Shown: piece by piece, positions 21,607 to 32,391 of the stretch | Layout of the letters: the number at the start of each line of letters is the position of its first letter | Position numbering within the stretch: the first letter of the stretch is position 1 | Notes under the pieces: generated by a model | Told to the model about the DNA's origin: nothing | What the model saw: only the letters and a program-made list of their open reading frames with translations | The model's database searches: none | Assembly: GCA_963995505.1 (NCBI GenBank) | Contig: OZ023190.1 | Span: 12,518,092 to 12,582,091, forward strand | DNA: 64,000 nucleotides | Origin: Hypericum androsaemum | Taxonomy: Eukaryota; Streptophyta; Magnoliopsida; Malpighiales; Hypericaceae | Reading direction: 5' to 3' | Program-made: the position numbers and the translations under genes

Positions 21607-21931
21607 TAATATAATAGATCCTGGATCCGCTTATCCTTAATTTTACAGTTCCATATGTCTCCTCCAGAAACAAATGTTCTATCACGAGAATTGATTTTTA
21701 CCCACCAGCAGGATGAAGTGTTGTGAATGCTGTTCTATCTTATTGATGTTTAACGTCTATTTTCCGTCCTTTAGGACACACATTGCTCTGAAAAAAATTA
21801 CATTTCCATACTGTCAATTGATAATTTTGTTCATCTGCTTGCTCCGCCGGCCACAGTTGTAGTTTTAGAAACATTAATGCTGGAGCATTTCAAAGCATCA
21901 TGCATATGAGTCCTATTCATGGATTGAATTC
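21607..21931. other. flank between copia-1 and MYB, with dispersed repeat
   Basis: No coding signal. 21715-21846 repeats 4316-4456. It is directly 3' of the MYB gene and may hold its 3' untranslated region. Confidence 0.5.
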
Positions 21932-23069
21932 CTAATTTCCCATGAAAGTACAACCGATTTCCGGAACTATGGAACCTGTGGCTGTCTCGTTCCTAGCGAG
22001 CTTTTCGATCTGGCTTGTCGACTCGTACGAAAGGAATGATTCCAAGTAAGCCAAGAAAGGTTCGTCATCGAAAACGAAGGTTTCAGTATTGGCCGGATGC
22101 GTTGGAGATCCAAAATGGTAGTTGATGCTCTGGGGCTCCCATATCATGGTATCACCGATGCAAGTACTTGATTTATCTCCATCTACTTGTTCAGCGACAC
22201 TCTCCGAATCCTCTACTCGACCGGAGGAGGGTTCATTCTGCCTGCTGCGATACTCGGAATCATCGGTAGTCTTTCTCTTGCCGGATTGGTGTCTCTTGCT
22301 CAAATGGGTGTTCCAGTAGTTCTTCACTTCATTGTCTGTCCGACCAGGGAGCCGACCAGCAATCAGAGACCATCTGAAGAAAGGAAAATGAAATGAGTCA
22401 AATGGAAAAAGATCAGTAGAGGTCTTATGGAAGCAAATACTGGACAGGACGGACCGGTTTCCGAGGAGCTTGTGCATCCTAATGATAAGGTCTCTTTCCT
22501 CCATGGACATCTCCCCTCTTTTAATATCCGGCCTCAAGTAATTTTTCCACCTGAGCCTGCAACTCTTTCCACTCCTCTCCAATCCTGCAATGGAGAAGCA
22601 AACAGACGTGTATGGTACGAGAAATACGAGGCACCCGTGTGGCTTATAATTGGTCTATCAGCGGAGTTAGCTTTTTTTTTTATAAGTGTGTATTCATCAA
22701 ATTGTTCACCAAAGTACAACTCAAATGTCAGACAATGCCTATCAAAAATATGCACCACATTGATAGATGCAATCTGGAGCAAACCCGAAGTAACAGCAAG
22801 GCAACCCAAACAAAACAAATAGCCGAAACCCAACCCCAGATCAGCGAAGTTAGCTTAATCTTTTGTTGGTATCCAATCGGTTCGGCCACAAGTTTCGAGT
22901 ATGCAGAAGTAGGAATATACAGAGACTAAACAGTGGAACCTGATTTGGCGGAAACAGTGGCCCAATTGCCTTCACCATGAGTCTCCACGTACGTCTTCAA
23001 GATTGTATCCTCCTCAGGTCTCCATAAACCTTTCTTAGCTCTCAACTTATGATTCTCTTTGCTCTCCAT
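21932..23069 (-). CDS. R2R3-MYB transcription factor, three exons
   Basis: Exons on the minus strand are 23069-22940, 22584-22455 and 22373-21932 (130, 130 and 442 bases; 233 residues), joined by GT-AG introns. A 130-base second exon is typical of plant R2R3-MYB genes. R2 carries Trp16, Trp36 and Trp56; R3 has Met69, Trp88 and Trp107. Residues 75-94 ([20 protein letters not shown]) fit the bHLH-binding signature exactly, so a nuclear MYB-bHLH complex is likely, as in trichome, seed-coat or pigment control. The acidic C-terminal half, rich in Ser and Glu, has no motif I can name. An in-frame ATG at 23087 is an alternative start; I chose 23069 because [14 protein letters not shown] matches the usual N-terminus. 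The subgroup is not certain. Confidence 0.9.
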
Positions 23070-23623
23070 TGCTCGCTGACCATTCATCGTCCTTAATTGC
23101 AATGTCTGAGGTTTGTATTGTATGGCAACGCATTTAGGTTGGTGTGGAGGACTAGCAATTAGAACGCATGGATGGAATAATTGATGGATCCTCCTCGGCA
23201 ATAGAGTTACTCGAGGAAAGTTATAAGTGCACGACGGGAAAATTTTGCCATAATTCATCTTCAAGTATGACTTGATATATTCAGTGATTAGAATTTTATC
23301 GAGTAAAAATAGTGGGAAAATTAATAGTTGTGTGTGTTTGTAACTTTTAGGTTTCTTGAGTGGTACCGCTAGTTTTCCCTTTTCTTGCATGTACCCTACC
23401 TTAAAAGCAAAAGCAACGAGCAAAGAAAGTCCCGGTCGCACTCTTAGATCCACAAATATGAGGACAGAGAGGTTGCATCAATGGTTACTTGGCTTACTTT
23501 TTTTTTAAAATCACTTTAGTGTTTCACATACGCCAAAATCAAACTATATGCGACATTGTTTTATGCTAATAAGTTGTCCTTTGTAAATCATGTAGTTCAA
23601 GTGTAGTTTGCATGGGACATTTA

Positions 23624-23717
23624 ATTTAGCGGCATAAGATTTAGGATGATTTGACAGAGATCTAATGTTTAAACTTTGTGTATTCTTGGTATAAAAATTT
23701 ACATTTCAAAAAAAAAG
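23624..23717 (+). mobile_element. SINE copy 1
   Basis: Matches the copies at 23933 and 25892: an A-box-like TTAGCGGCATAAG, TTTGACAGAGATCTA, a decayed B-box region, TATTCTTGGTAT and a TTTACATTT end with an A-run. Confidence 0.65.
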
Positions 23718-23932
23718 TTTTGATGAATATAAGTTTTTGGTTGTCATGTTTTATTATTTTTTGAGGGATACATTTTTTTTGGTTGTCATATTTTTATTGG
23801 TCAATAAGTATTTTATTACTCATAATAATAACAATACTATATCTTGAATACACTAAGAGAAATACACCAAAAGGAGTCGGGGTTGTCATAGTATGACAAT
23901 TGAGTCTGCAACACACGTCAGGAAAGCCAAAG

Positions 23933-24032
23933 GGCTTGTAGTCCGACGGCGCCAGGCGTTTTAAATATCTTAGAAGTCCAGGATTCAAATCCTGGCATTA
24001 TTATAGTATAAAAAATTTACCTTTCATAAAAA
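23933..24032 (+). mobile_element. SINE copy 2
   Basis: Contains a good B-box, GGATTCAAATCC, followed by TGGCATTAT and an AATTTACCTTTCATAAAAAA tail shared with the other copies. The A-box side has diverged. Confidence 0.6.
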
Positions 24033-25497
24033 ATACATGACAGGAAAGAGAACTCTGATTTATAATGTATTTCGAGTGTAGATTTGTGTATAGCAGTACC
24101 GTGGACAATACTCTTTCCCTAGTTCAGTTTTTTCAACAGATTTTCGAGTGTAGTTTTGGGGTAGACACGATCAACCGATTTTTATCACAACAACAAAGAC
24201 TGTATAATTTCGGTATAGTTTTCGGGCTTTACATTGCATATACTCTGAATCGATTAGGACGCCGATAGACACTTGTGTTTGAGAAACACTAAATTTCATG
24301 CGACTTGCGTTGTCTATCAGCTATCAGTATCAACAACATATACATCGTCAAATTAACATATATATATTTTCAATAAAAAGGGGACACCGTAGTTTATCTT
24401 GTACGTAATTTCAAGTGATAGAAATTTAGTTTAATTGTTAGGCAATCTGTAGTAGGAGTAAAATTAGACACGTGCAGTTAGATATTAATATTTTCAAGAG
24501 GAGAAAAAAAAGTGTTGAATTAGACACCACTATCTCAAATCATATTCTGCTTTATACAGAATGTCCCACCAGAAGACATGCATATCTAGTTACAGGTCCA
24601 TATCCTTCGCATTCGGAGGGGTTTCAACCAAACACAAAGTGGCCTGCCCTTGAAAAGAGAGAGCAAAGGGAGGCTAGAAATTTTAGTGGGAAATGATTTG
24701 ACCAGTCTCGAAACAATCCAAAAGATAAAATCATTTCTCCACTTAGATGAATAGTTGTTAAAACATATGGGAAATGTAGTGGCAAGTTTGTTAACTATTT
24801 ATTGAGAAAATTTTGTAAGTTTTATTCGACTTTAATATAAATTAGTATGTTTAATGAGTATTGATACGATAGAAATTATATAAATAAAATCATTTCTGTT
24901 CCAGAATGAAGCATCTTATTAAGCATCCACGTCGAGCATTTTGCTTTTGAGGACGTAATGATTTCTTTCTCTTTTCTAGAGTTTTTGGATTCAGCAATTT
25001 CCCACGGCGGCCTATACGTTGGCTAAAGAAGAATAGCTTCCCAATCATAGGAGTCATGATTGTGGCACATTAATAATTGTCGCGATATTGGACTCTAGTT
25101 TTTTTTTTTTTTTGAGGGGTGACTCTAGTTAGTGCAACTTCTCCTCCGGAGCTTCAACAGTCCTCTGGCTTGGCACAATAAAATACGAATTCTAACAAAT
25201 AAAATCATGCATCTAGGCTATTTCCAAACTGGAGGCAATGTTCGGCCAAACACACAACCCCATTGCTTTTGGCAAATCCACTCTCAAGTGCGGATTTGCC
25301 AAAGGCCTATAGATGAGTTAGGCATTGAGTCTTGAGCTTCGACGCCTTGTCCTTCGTCTGAAAATGACCTACACGCAAGATATTAGCTAGTTAGATGATT
25401 ATTAAAGCTGGCTTCACTCGAGCCATACAATTGATGGGGCAACCAAGCGATCAATAACAACTTTTTTTTATAAGTTACAATACGATGACATACCCCA

Positions 25498-25528
25498 CCC
25501 CCCCCCCCCCCCCCCCCCCCAAAAAAAA
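25498..25528. repeat. C-run followed by A-run
   Basis: Twenty-three C followed by eight A. Such tracts are error-prone in sequencing and assembly. Confidence 0.9.
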
Positions 25529-25891
25529 GGTGCCAGCTTGAACTCATTTAGGTGGGTTACCATTGTGCATTGTGCATTGTGACATTCCTTTGTACTTGCT
25601 TTCTCTTTTTACTTTAGGGATGGCAGAAATACTAATATCACGTATGGTATGTTAGTTTTAGCTGGGTCTCGAATAGCATACAAATATAGGTCCATGTTAA
25701 GAAGTAGGGTTTAGAGTAGGGTTTTAATCTATAAGATTCATACCCTACCCTTACCCTAGTTAGACCCTAATTAAACCATATATTCTATGTATTCAAATGT
25801 CTAATGTTGCCTCGAAAAGTGACTTTAGCACATTAGGTAGGATAATAAGAGCTCATCGAAGTAGATTGTATCCCAAAATTTTATAGGCTTT

Positions 25892-25987
25892 ACCCTAGTG
25901 GCATAGGCTTTGGAAGATTTGACAGAGATCTAGGGTTCAAATTCTGGCATAGGTATATTCTTGGTGTAATTTACCTTTAAAAAAAAC
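25892..25987 (+). mobile_element. SINE copy 3, with target duplication
   Basis: The best copy. A-box TAGTGGCATAGG, then B-box GGTTCAAATTC, spaced as in a tRNA, then TATTCTTGGTGTAATTTACC and an A-run. Flanks TTTATAGGCTTT (25880-25891) and TTTAGAGGCTTT (25988-25999) match in 11 of 12 bases. The size (96 bases) and the ends fit a short tRNA-derived SINE. Confidence 0.75.
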
Positions 25988-26595
25988 TTTAGAGGCTTTG
26001 ATGTGTCTGGAAAATTGGTTGCGAGAAGCTCGGAGTAGAGGTAATTTTCTAGTATTATATCTTGTTATGTTTAAGTTTAAGTGAGTGTTATTAACATTAA
26101 TATTTTACCATTTAAATTAAATTACAAAATTTGATATTTCTTTAATTTGCTATTGAATGTTGATGTATAAGAGAGTAGATATCTTTAATTTATTTATATT
26201 CTATATGAAAATTGATTTTATGCATAAAATTATCAAAAAGTAAAATGTTAAAGAGTCGGACCCTGTAGGTCTAGGTCTCCTAGAAGAAGGTAGAATATGA
26301 GTCTAACGATAAAATTTTTGTAAGATCGATGGTAGGGTATAGATCCAACTCCAAAAACTAAAATATGGGTACGATCCTACTAATAATCTACCATATCTTA
26401 CTCTATCCATTGTCATCCCTATTTTACTTGCTGTAATTATCTTGTTTCCAAAAATATATATATATCTTGTCAAATATCATCAAAAAAAATCTTGTCGTGT
26501 GTTTCTGTACCTATAAAGTTTCGGAGGTGAGCTTGAAATTAAGGGAAACAAATATAATAAGAAAATTGATCATCTAAAAAATTCTTATATTTCTT

Positions 26596-26657
26596 TGGAG
26601 ATAACCCTGTACCTCTCGCATGCAAAGCGAACGCTCTACCATTTGAGCTACATCCCC
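26596..26657 (-). tRNA. tRNA-Ala(UGC) relic lacking the T-arm
   Basis: The minus strand reads GGGGATGTAGCTCAAATGGT and continues through D-arm, anticodon arm with TGC (CTTTGCATG) and variable region to GGTACAGGGTT. It then jumps to ATCTCCA, the 3' acceptor strand. About 11 bases of the T-loop and T-stem are missing, including the internal B-box, so the length is 62 instead of 73. A T6 run (minus strand, about 26580-26575) still lies just downstream like a Pol III terminator. I consider it a pseudogene. Confidence 0.85.
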
Positions 26658-27002
26658 AACTGCTTGTTGGATTCTGACATCTTGTTAATAATATAAACAA
26701 ATAATGCTTTTCGTCCTTTTTCTTAAACAGATCCAAATCGCCGTTGTTGGGGGCCTCGACGTAGAACTTTAGAAGCCCAATACGAAGCGACAACGTCAAC
26801 AAGCAGAAATTTTAAGCAAAACTCAAGAAGCGACGAATTTAGGACGTCCAACCTCATTGTAAATCTTCTTCAAACGAAAGCTTTTCTATTGTAAGCTTCA
26901 TCTAGCAATCCACTCCTCTGTCTACTCAATATCGCACCGTCTATTATCAAGGATGAATGTGTTGGAAAACGGGAGAGAGAAGGAGAAATAAGAATAAAAT
27001 AA

Positions 27003-28182
27003 GGAAAAATTATTTTCAAGTTCCTCAAGTTTGCTTAAATATACTCAAAAGTTCTCCCTGTTTGCAAAATACACGTCGATATCTTTCGTATTTGATTTTA
27101 TTATACTTTCGGATCTCTGGCTGACACGTCAGCAGTCAATTTTTTAAATTGAAATGACAGAAATACTTTTATAAAAAAAACGGCATCCCCTTCCTCTTTC
27201 TCGTCACCGACCCCCAACCACCAAAAACCCAGTCGCCGACCAGTCTAAATTAAAATAAATCCGCCTCCGTCTTCCAGTCGCCGCCGTCATCCTCTACCAC
27301 CAATTTTGCCAGGCCACCGACTAAAGCGGCACCATCCAGTCGGACCAGACCCAGATTATTTCTCTGGTGGGATGGGGGAAAGATTAGAGCTTTCGTCGAA
27401 CTTCGGTCCAATTGGAAGTTTCAGAGCTTATTTCTCGTCGTCCATGGCCGCTTGTCATTACCATTCGCCAGAATCAAATCCGAAGAGAAGCAAGAAGATC
27501 TGAATTGACGATGTTGTTGTTCTTGTTATTTTTGCCGTTCACGAGCTGTGTTCTGGTAGATCGACTTCATCCTACCGGCCGCCCTCCTGGCCCTGACCTG
27601 GGCAACCAAGTCGTTAACGAAGACCTCCCTCTTCTCGGCCAACCGACTTCATCCCGGTGCTGGAGCAGCTAACTTCGTCGTTGTGGGCTTGGCGTTGCTT
27701 TTTTTGGTTGCCGTCGATGGAGGGTTGACGTGGACCAATCGTTCGAGATGGGATTCTAGAGCTCGGGGAAGAGAGAGATTACCGCCAATCGTTCGAGTTC
27801 TCCTTGACCTCGTCCGCTCATCCGCGAACTTTTGTTTCATTTCCGTTTGGTTTAGGGTTTCGATTTTCGATTTTCGATTGGCTCCTCTAGTTTGGGTGGG
27901 AAAGAAGGAGACGGTGGTGATGGGAGGGTTGCAGTCGTCGGCGAGAATTGAGAGGAGGAAGAGGAAGAAGAAGATGGTGGTGATATAGCAATTTTTTATT
28001 TTTTGTTGTAAAGATATTTTGTTCATTTCATTGATAAAAATGAAAAAAAAGTTGTTAAAGTGTACTAAAGACCCGAAAGTATAATAAAATAAAACAAGAG
28101 GAACATCGACGTGTATTTTACAAATAGGAGAGACTTTTGAGTATATTTAAGCAAAACCGAAGGAATTGAGAATAATTTTCTC
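27003..28182. mobile_element. MULE-1, Mutator-like element with long TIRs
   Basis: Nine bases ATAAAATAA flank it perfectly (26994-27002 and 28183-28191). The ends are long inverted repeats of over 100 bases: shared stretches include GCTTAAATATACTCAAAAGT, AAAATACACGTCGAT and TTTATTATACTTTCGG, read inward from each end. No transposase is present. The interior (about 27180-27960) is GC-richer than its surroundings and codes for nothing I recognise, although it has open frames on both strands (for example 27683-27988 plus). That pattern fits captured host sequence. Confidence 0.88.
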
Positions 28183-28191
28183 ATAAAATAA

Positions 28192-28508
28192 TGAGGTAAA
28201 AGTTGAGTTTTGACTTACCCTTTTGGCAAACTCTTGTACCACATCGATTTGTTTGTGCAAGGATGAGAAGCAAGTTTAAAAGAAAATGTGTGTTATGGGG
28301 CTTGTATAGAGCTTATGAGAAGAATGGGCTTCGCGAGCATATGGTGAGCCGAAATTGGGCTTGTTCAGTGTATTTCGACGACTCAGACTTACAGTTCCGC
28401 CAACAAAATGATTATTCTAATTTAATAAAATATCTCGAGTGTGAGTTTAAAAAAAACACACACATATATATATACCGTATGATTTTTGAAAATTAGACAA
28501 GAAGTAAG
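28192..28508. other. gap between MULE-1 and MITE A
   Basis: No gene. The open frame at 28203-28496 has no recognisable motif and ends in a TA repeat. Confidence 0.5.
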
Positions 28509-28519
28509 TTGCAATCAAC

Positions 28520-28940
28520 CAATGTTTTTAAAACTACGGTCTGACCGGTGGTTGGATCGATCGGACTGTCACCCGAGAAGAATTTTGGCTCATTTTTCAC
28601 CAAAACCTGGATGAGTGGTTCGACCGGTCAAAATCTAGTCCGATCGCTTGGTCGGTCCTTTTCGGCTGATCCGAATCACTCGAACACTTGACCAAATCGA
28701 AAAATTCAGAACAATATGTAATCAAATTGTAAAACAACAAGTGATTAAAATGATAAAAACCAACATTTTACTTTATTTGAACTTTATTTATTATATTATT
28801 ATTTTTATTCTAAAATAAATATATTTTACTTTAAATTAAAAATTAAAAAGTCTTAGTCCAACCGGTAATTCGACCGGTCAGACCGGGTGGACCAAAAATT
28901 TTCAAAAATTCAGGTCGCCTTCCTGGTCGATTTAAAAATA
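28520..28940. mobile_element. MITE A (ACCGGTC-rich)
   Basis: Flanked by TTGCAATCAAC at 28509-28519 and 28941-28951. The ends are short inverted repeats around TTTTTAAA. Inside, GGTC, ACCGGT and CGACCGGTCA recur on both sides of an AT-rich core. It is of one family with MITE B. Confidence 0.75.
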
Positions 28941-28993
28941 TTGCAATCAACTATGACATGCATGATATTTTATATATATTTTGTCGTTTAAAA

Positions 28994-29438
28994 CATGATT
29001 TTAAAACCCGGCCCGGAGCTACGACCCGAAATTCCTATCATTTTTCGGATCCGCCGGTCTGACCGGTCGGACCACCAGTCGGACCAAAAATATTTTAAAT
29101 TTAAAATATTTTAAATAATATATATATATATGTTAAAATATACTTATTTTTCATGAAAAAAGTAGACTTAATTTTTTATCTCTCCACTCTATAAATCTAC
29201 TTTATTTATTACTTTATAAATTTGTCAAATCAATTTTTTTCCTCGAAAATCACCAAAAAAGTCAATTTCGTCCATTTTTGTACTAACCGGGTTCGACCGG
29301 TCAGGGTGGACCTCAAAATCGGTCGGTCCGATCAGATTTGGTCCGGTTAGTACAGACCCCGGTCAAAAGCCTAAAAACGACCCGGTCTTGTGCCCGTTTT
29401 ATGGTCTAACCGGTAGGACCACATTTTTTAAAACCATG
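28994..29438. mobile_element. MITE B (ACCGGTC-rich)
   Basis: Flanked by GTTTAAAA at 28986-28993 and 29439-29446. Ends CATGATTTTAAAA and, inverted, CATGGTTTTAAAA. Subterminal GGTC/ACCGGT motifs match MITE A. It has no coding capacity. The eight-base duplication would fit hAT; nine would fit Mutator. Confidence 0.75.
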
Positions 29439-29446
29439 GTTTAAAA

Positions 29447-31655
29447 GAGATAGCAGCCATGGTCCAATCATCAACGAGAAATCAAGCAAAAACATTAACT
29501 TCAAAAGATTTAACCCACTCGTGAGTTATTAGGCCAAACCTAGTTTGAATTGGACCGTCCTAGGCCCCAAGCCGATGACGCAGCACCATTTTTAATCACT
29601 CATAATCTCCAATTAAAGGCAAGCAGGAGACAGCATTTAAGTTTGGGTCTCATCCGAATGTTATGGTTCCAAGTTCCCACTGATACCTTAATTAACAATG
29701 ACATTATTCTAATTTAAATAAGTTGGTCTCAAGCTTCATCTATTATAAAGATAGCAATGTTAAATATTTATTAAAAAAATTTTGTTACTTTAAAAAAGTC
29801 ATATTTGATTCGAACTTGATATAAATTTTCCCAAATACCATTTTTTATAAATTTATATTAAGTTGCCGATAAACCAAATACTATTTTTTATATAAAAAAA
29901 TTAGTTAGTGTTAAAATGGACTTACTCGGATTTGTATTGGCAAGTTTAAATTTGTTTTGAAAATATTATTAAATTCTCGAAAGAAAAAATGGATTTTATT
30001 ACCTTGCAGCCATAAGACTACATTTATCAAAGGCATAACTCAACTCAATATTCTAATAAATAATTTATTTATTTATCATCTACATCCACCACTTACAACC
30101 CAACATAACTCAAACTTTGTTATACATTATCAATGACACAAATCCAACTTAATATAAATTTATTTTTATTTAATTACATGTATTATGTGTCTGTAATTAT
30201 AACAAGGAAGTTTGGATTATTTTGGGAGGTTGGATTATTTTGATCCATAATATAAATAATAAAATTAAGGAATATAAAGAGACTATTTAATTTATATATT
30301 TTTTGTAGTGAGAAAAGAGAAAATTTTAGATTGCGTAAATTTGTGATAATTTTTGAAAATGTGGATTTTGATTTATTTGTTTACTAAAAGTTAACTTTAA
30401 TTTTTATAAGCACACAATGATACCAAACAATGTCTACTTCCACCAATTTACATCGAATCTTATTTAGTATAATTTGCAGTAAAATTTGGATGGAGACAGC
30501 CGTTCAGTAAGACCATAATGAAAACTTAATTTTTGTTCCCAACTCGAGTGAACGAGCAACTGGACCAGAGGAACAACATGGATCGCAATCGGAGTTGGAA
30601 ATATTAATAACCCCCACGTGTGCTCGAAGCCAAAATCCCAAATGATATAGAACCCACCAAAGGTCCAATATATTAAAACAGGGCAGAGAAGCTAGAGACA
30701 TGAATGGGACAGGAGGCTCATGAATGTTGCATGCAACAGATATCCGACAACGATATCGTCTAGTCACAACTACCGTCCTACATAATTAACCTTCTGATTT
30801 GGAAATTTCCTTTATCCCATGCTCAATTATACACATGGTGTTTTCGGTTTTCCTAAAAAAAAATTATACACATGGTGTTTAATTATGTTTTCCTTGTTAT
30901 AATTTGTACTGTTTTAGTCGTTATCTTCTAGCTCGTTTAGATCACCGCTAATTCAAGTGTTGTGGATAAGCGTGAAAAAATAATCTATCGATTGTCTTAT
31001 GGTTTAAGAATTGAATATTGAGATTTAAACACGATACTAAAGCGAGTTAATTTCGTGGTCTGTTATTATTCTCACGATTGCTATTTCATTGACGAATTTT
31101 AAATTTCGACCCGATAAATTTTGTTTGAAGAAACGTGTTGAGATTAATACATCATTTTTTAAAGATAGATTAATACATCATTGTGGCTATTATGAACTTG
31201 TAATCCATATATTATTTTCTTTTGAACTCTATAAAAATAGCAAAACAGTGAAATAAACTCTTATTCGCTTTCTTTTGACAAGACTTTTTTCGTCTAAGAA
31301 TAGAATTGAAGAACCAGTTGGACACGTGGGCTTATTTCGCTGGCTGTCCCATTAGGCCTGCGGGTTACATTACAAGGACCAGCCAATTTTGCCGTGGTCG
31401 CGAGGCTTTTTTAGCCTGCACGTGAACTCCACGTGGTTATTATTTAATCTTTGGTCTAATTTCTTGCGACATTATTTTTGGTTTACCAATTTATTGCGAC
31501 ATTGGTCTGTGCTTCTCATTTTATTGTCTCATGAACAGTGAGTGACTGTTTGGATTTTGCAAGTGTAATCTGTTCGTCGGTTCTTTTTATTTTGGTCTAT
31601 GCTTATTTCTCCGAGAAATTTTTTCTCAGGCTCATCGAATTGGAACAGCGATGAT
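29447..31655. other. intergenic AT-rich DNA
   Basis: I see no gene, RNA or bounded element in these 2.2 kb. Confidence 0.5.
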
Positions 31656-31663
31656 ATTATAAA

Positions 31664-31830
31664 GAGTAAATTACTCTAAGAACTCAGAGATTTGGTATAT
31701 TCGCCTATAAGACCTCTCTATTTTTGAAATAGATTAAAATGTTATCATAGTTTGATTTTATTATATTCTTGGGTCTCTCGCTGACGTCATTAATCATCTT
31801 TTCTTGTAAATGACTTATATACTCTTACAA
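31664..31830 (+). repeat. MULE-2 left terminal inverted repeat
   Basis: Pairs with 43233-43395 in inverted direction, imperfectly but along the full length. Confidence 0.8.
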
Positions 31831-31945
31831 AAAATTAATAAAAATTTATTTTTTCTTCTGGCCGTACAACGCTTTAAGCCACGGCGGATCTTCAAGCTAG
31901 ACAACGCTTTAAGCCTCCGCAGATCTTCATTGGAGCCAAGACTCA

Positions 31946-32310
31946 CAAATTTAAGGGAAGATTGATCAAGATTGAAGCGAAGCCGAGGTTGAAGAAAAAG
32001 AACTAAGCTCTTTGGAAGAGAGTTATTCTCTCTGGCAACTTTTATTAATGACCACATTAAAAGTTGGTTACATAGGGACTGTTTAGCTGTATTTATAGTA
32101 GCTAGCTAAGTACAAAAGACTAAGATACCCTCATGTACTGCTGCTATGTTATTCACAGTATACCCTGTATCTGGTATAAGCTGTCGTTTGGTAGCTTAGA
32201 TGTCATCCGCTCTGCTACCATCATCCGTTGCAATCAACAATCCCAAATATCAATCTCAACTTCAACTACTTCCATCTCGACATCATCATGAAGCTTTTAA
32301 GGACTTAACA
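31946..32310 (-). repeat. copia-4 3' LTR
   Basis: Ends at GGACTTAACA, directly before ATCCCCATAAGTGGG, a polypurine tract on the minus strand. It is shorter than its partner by several indels. Sequence 31840-31940 to its left holds a short tandem duplication around ACAACGCTTTAAGCC. Confidence 0.75.
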
Positions 32311-32391
32311 ATCCCCATAAGTGGGACTGCGGATATTAACTAAGTCCCAACTTGCAAGTTAGGAATTTAAACTGTTGAATAATGAGATACT

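Larger units (their letters stand above)
23088..26595. other. intergenic DNA with SINEs
   Basis: Upstream of the MYB gene. I see three SINE copies, a long C-run and AT-rich unique sequence, but no gene. The short open frames here lack motifs. Confidence 0.6.

Noticed and set aside
22427..22929. Plus-strand open frames across the MYB introns
   Set aside because: They are antisense to the MYB exons and show no motifs.
26539..26802. 87-codon minus-strand frame
   Set aside because: It is a translation of the tRNA-Ala relic (SSNGRAFALHA is the usual sign) and flanks.
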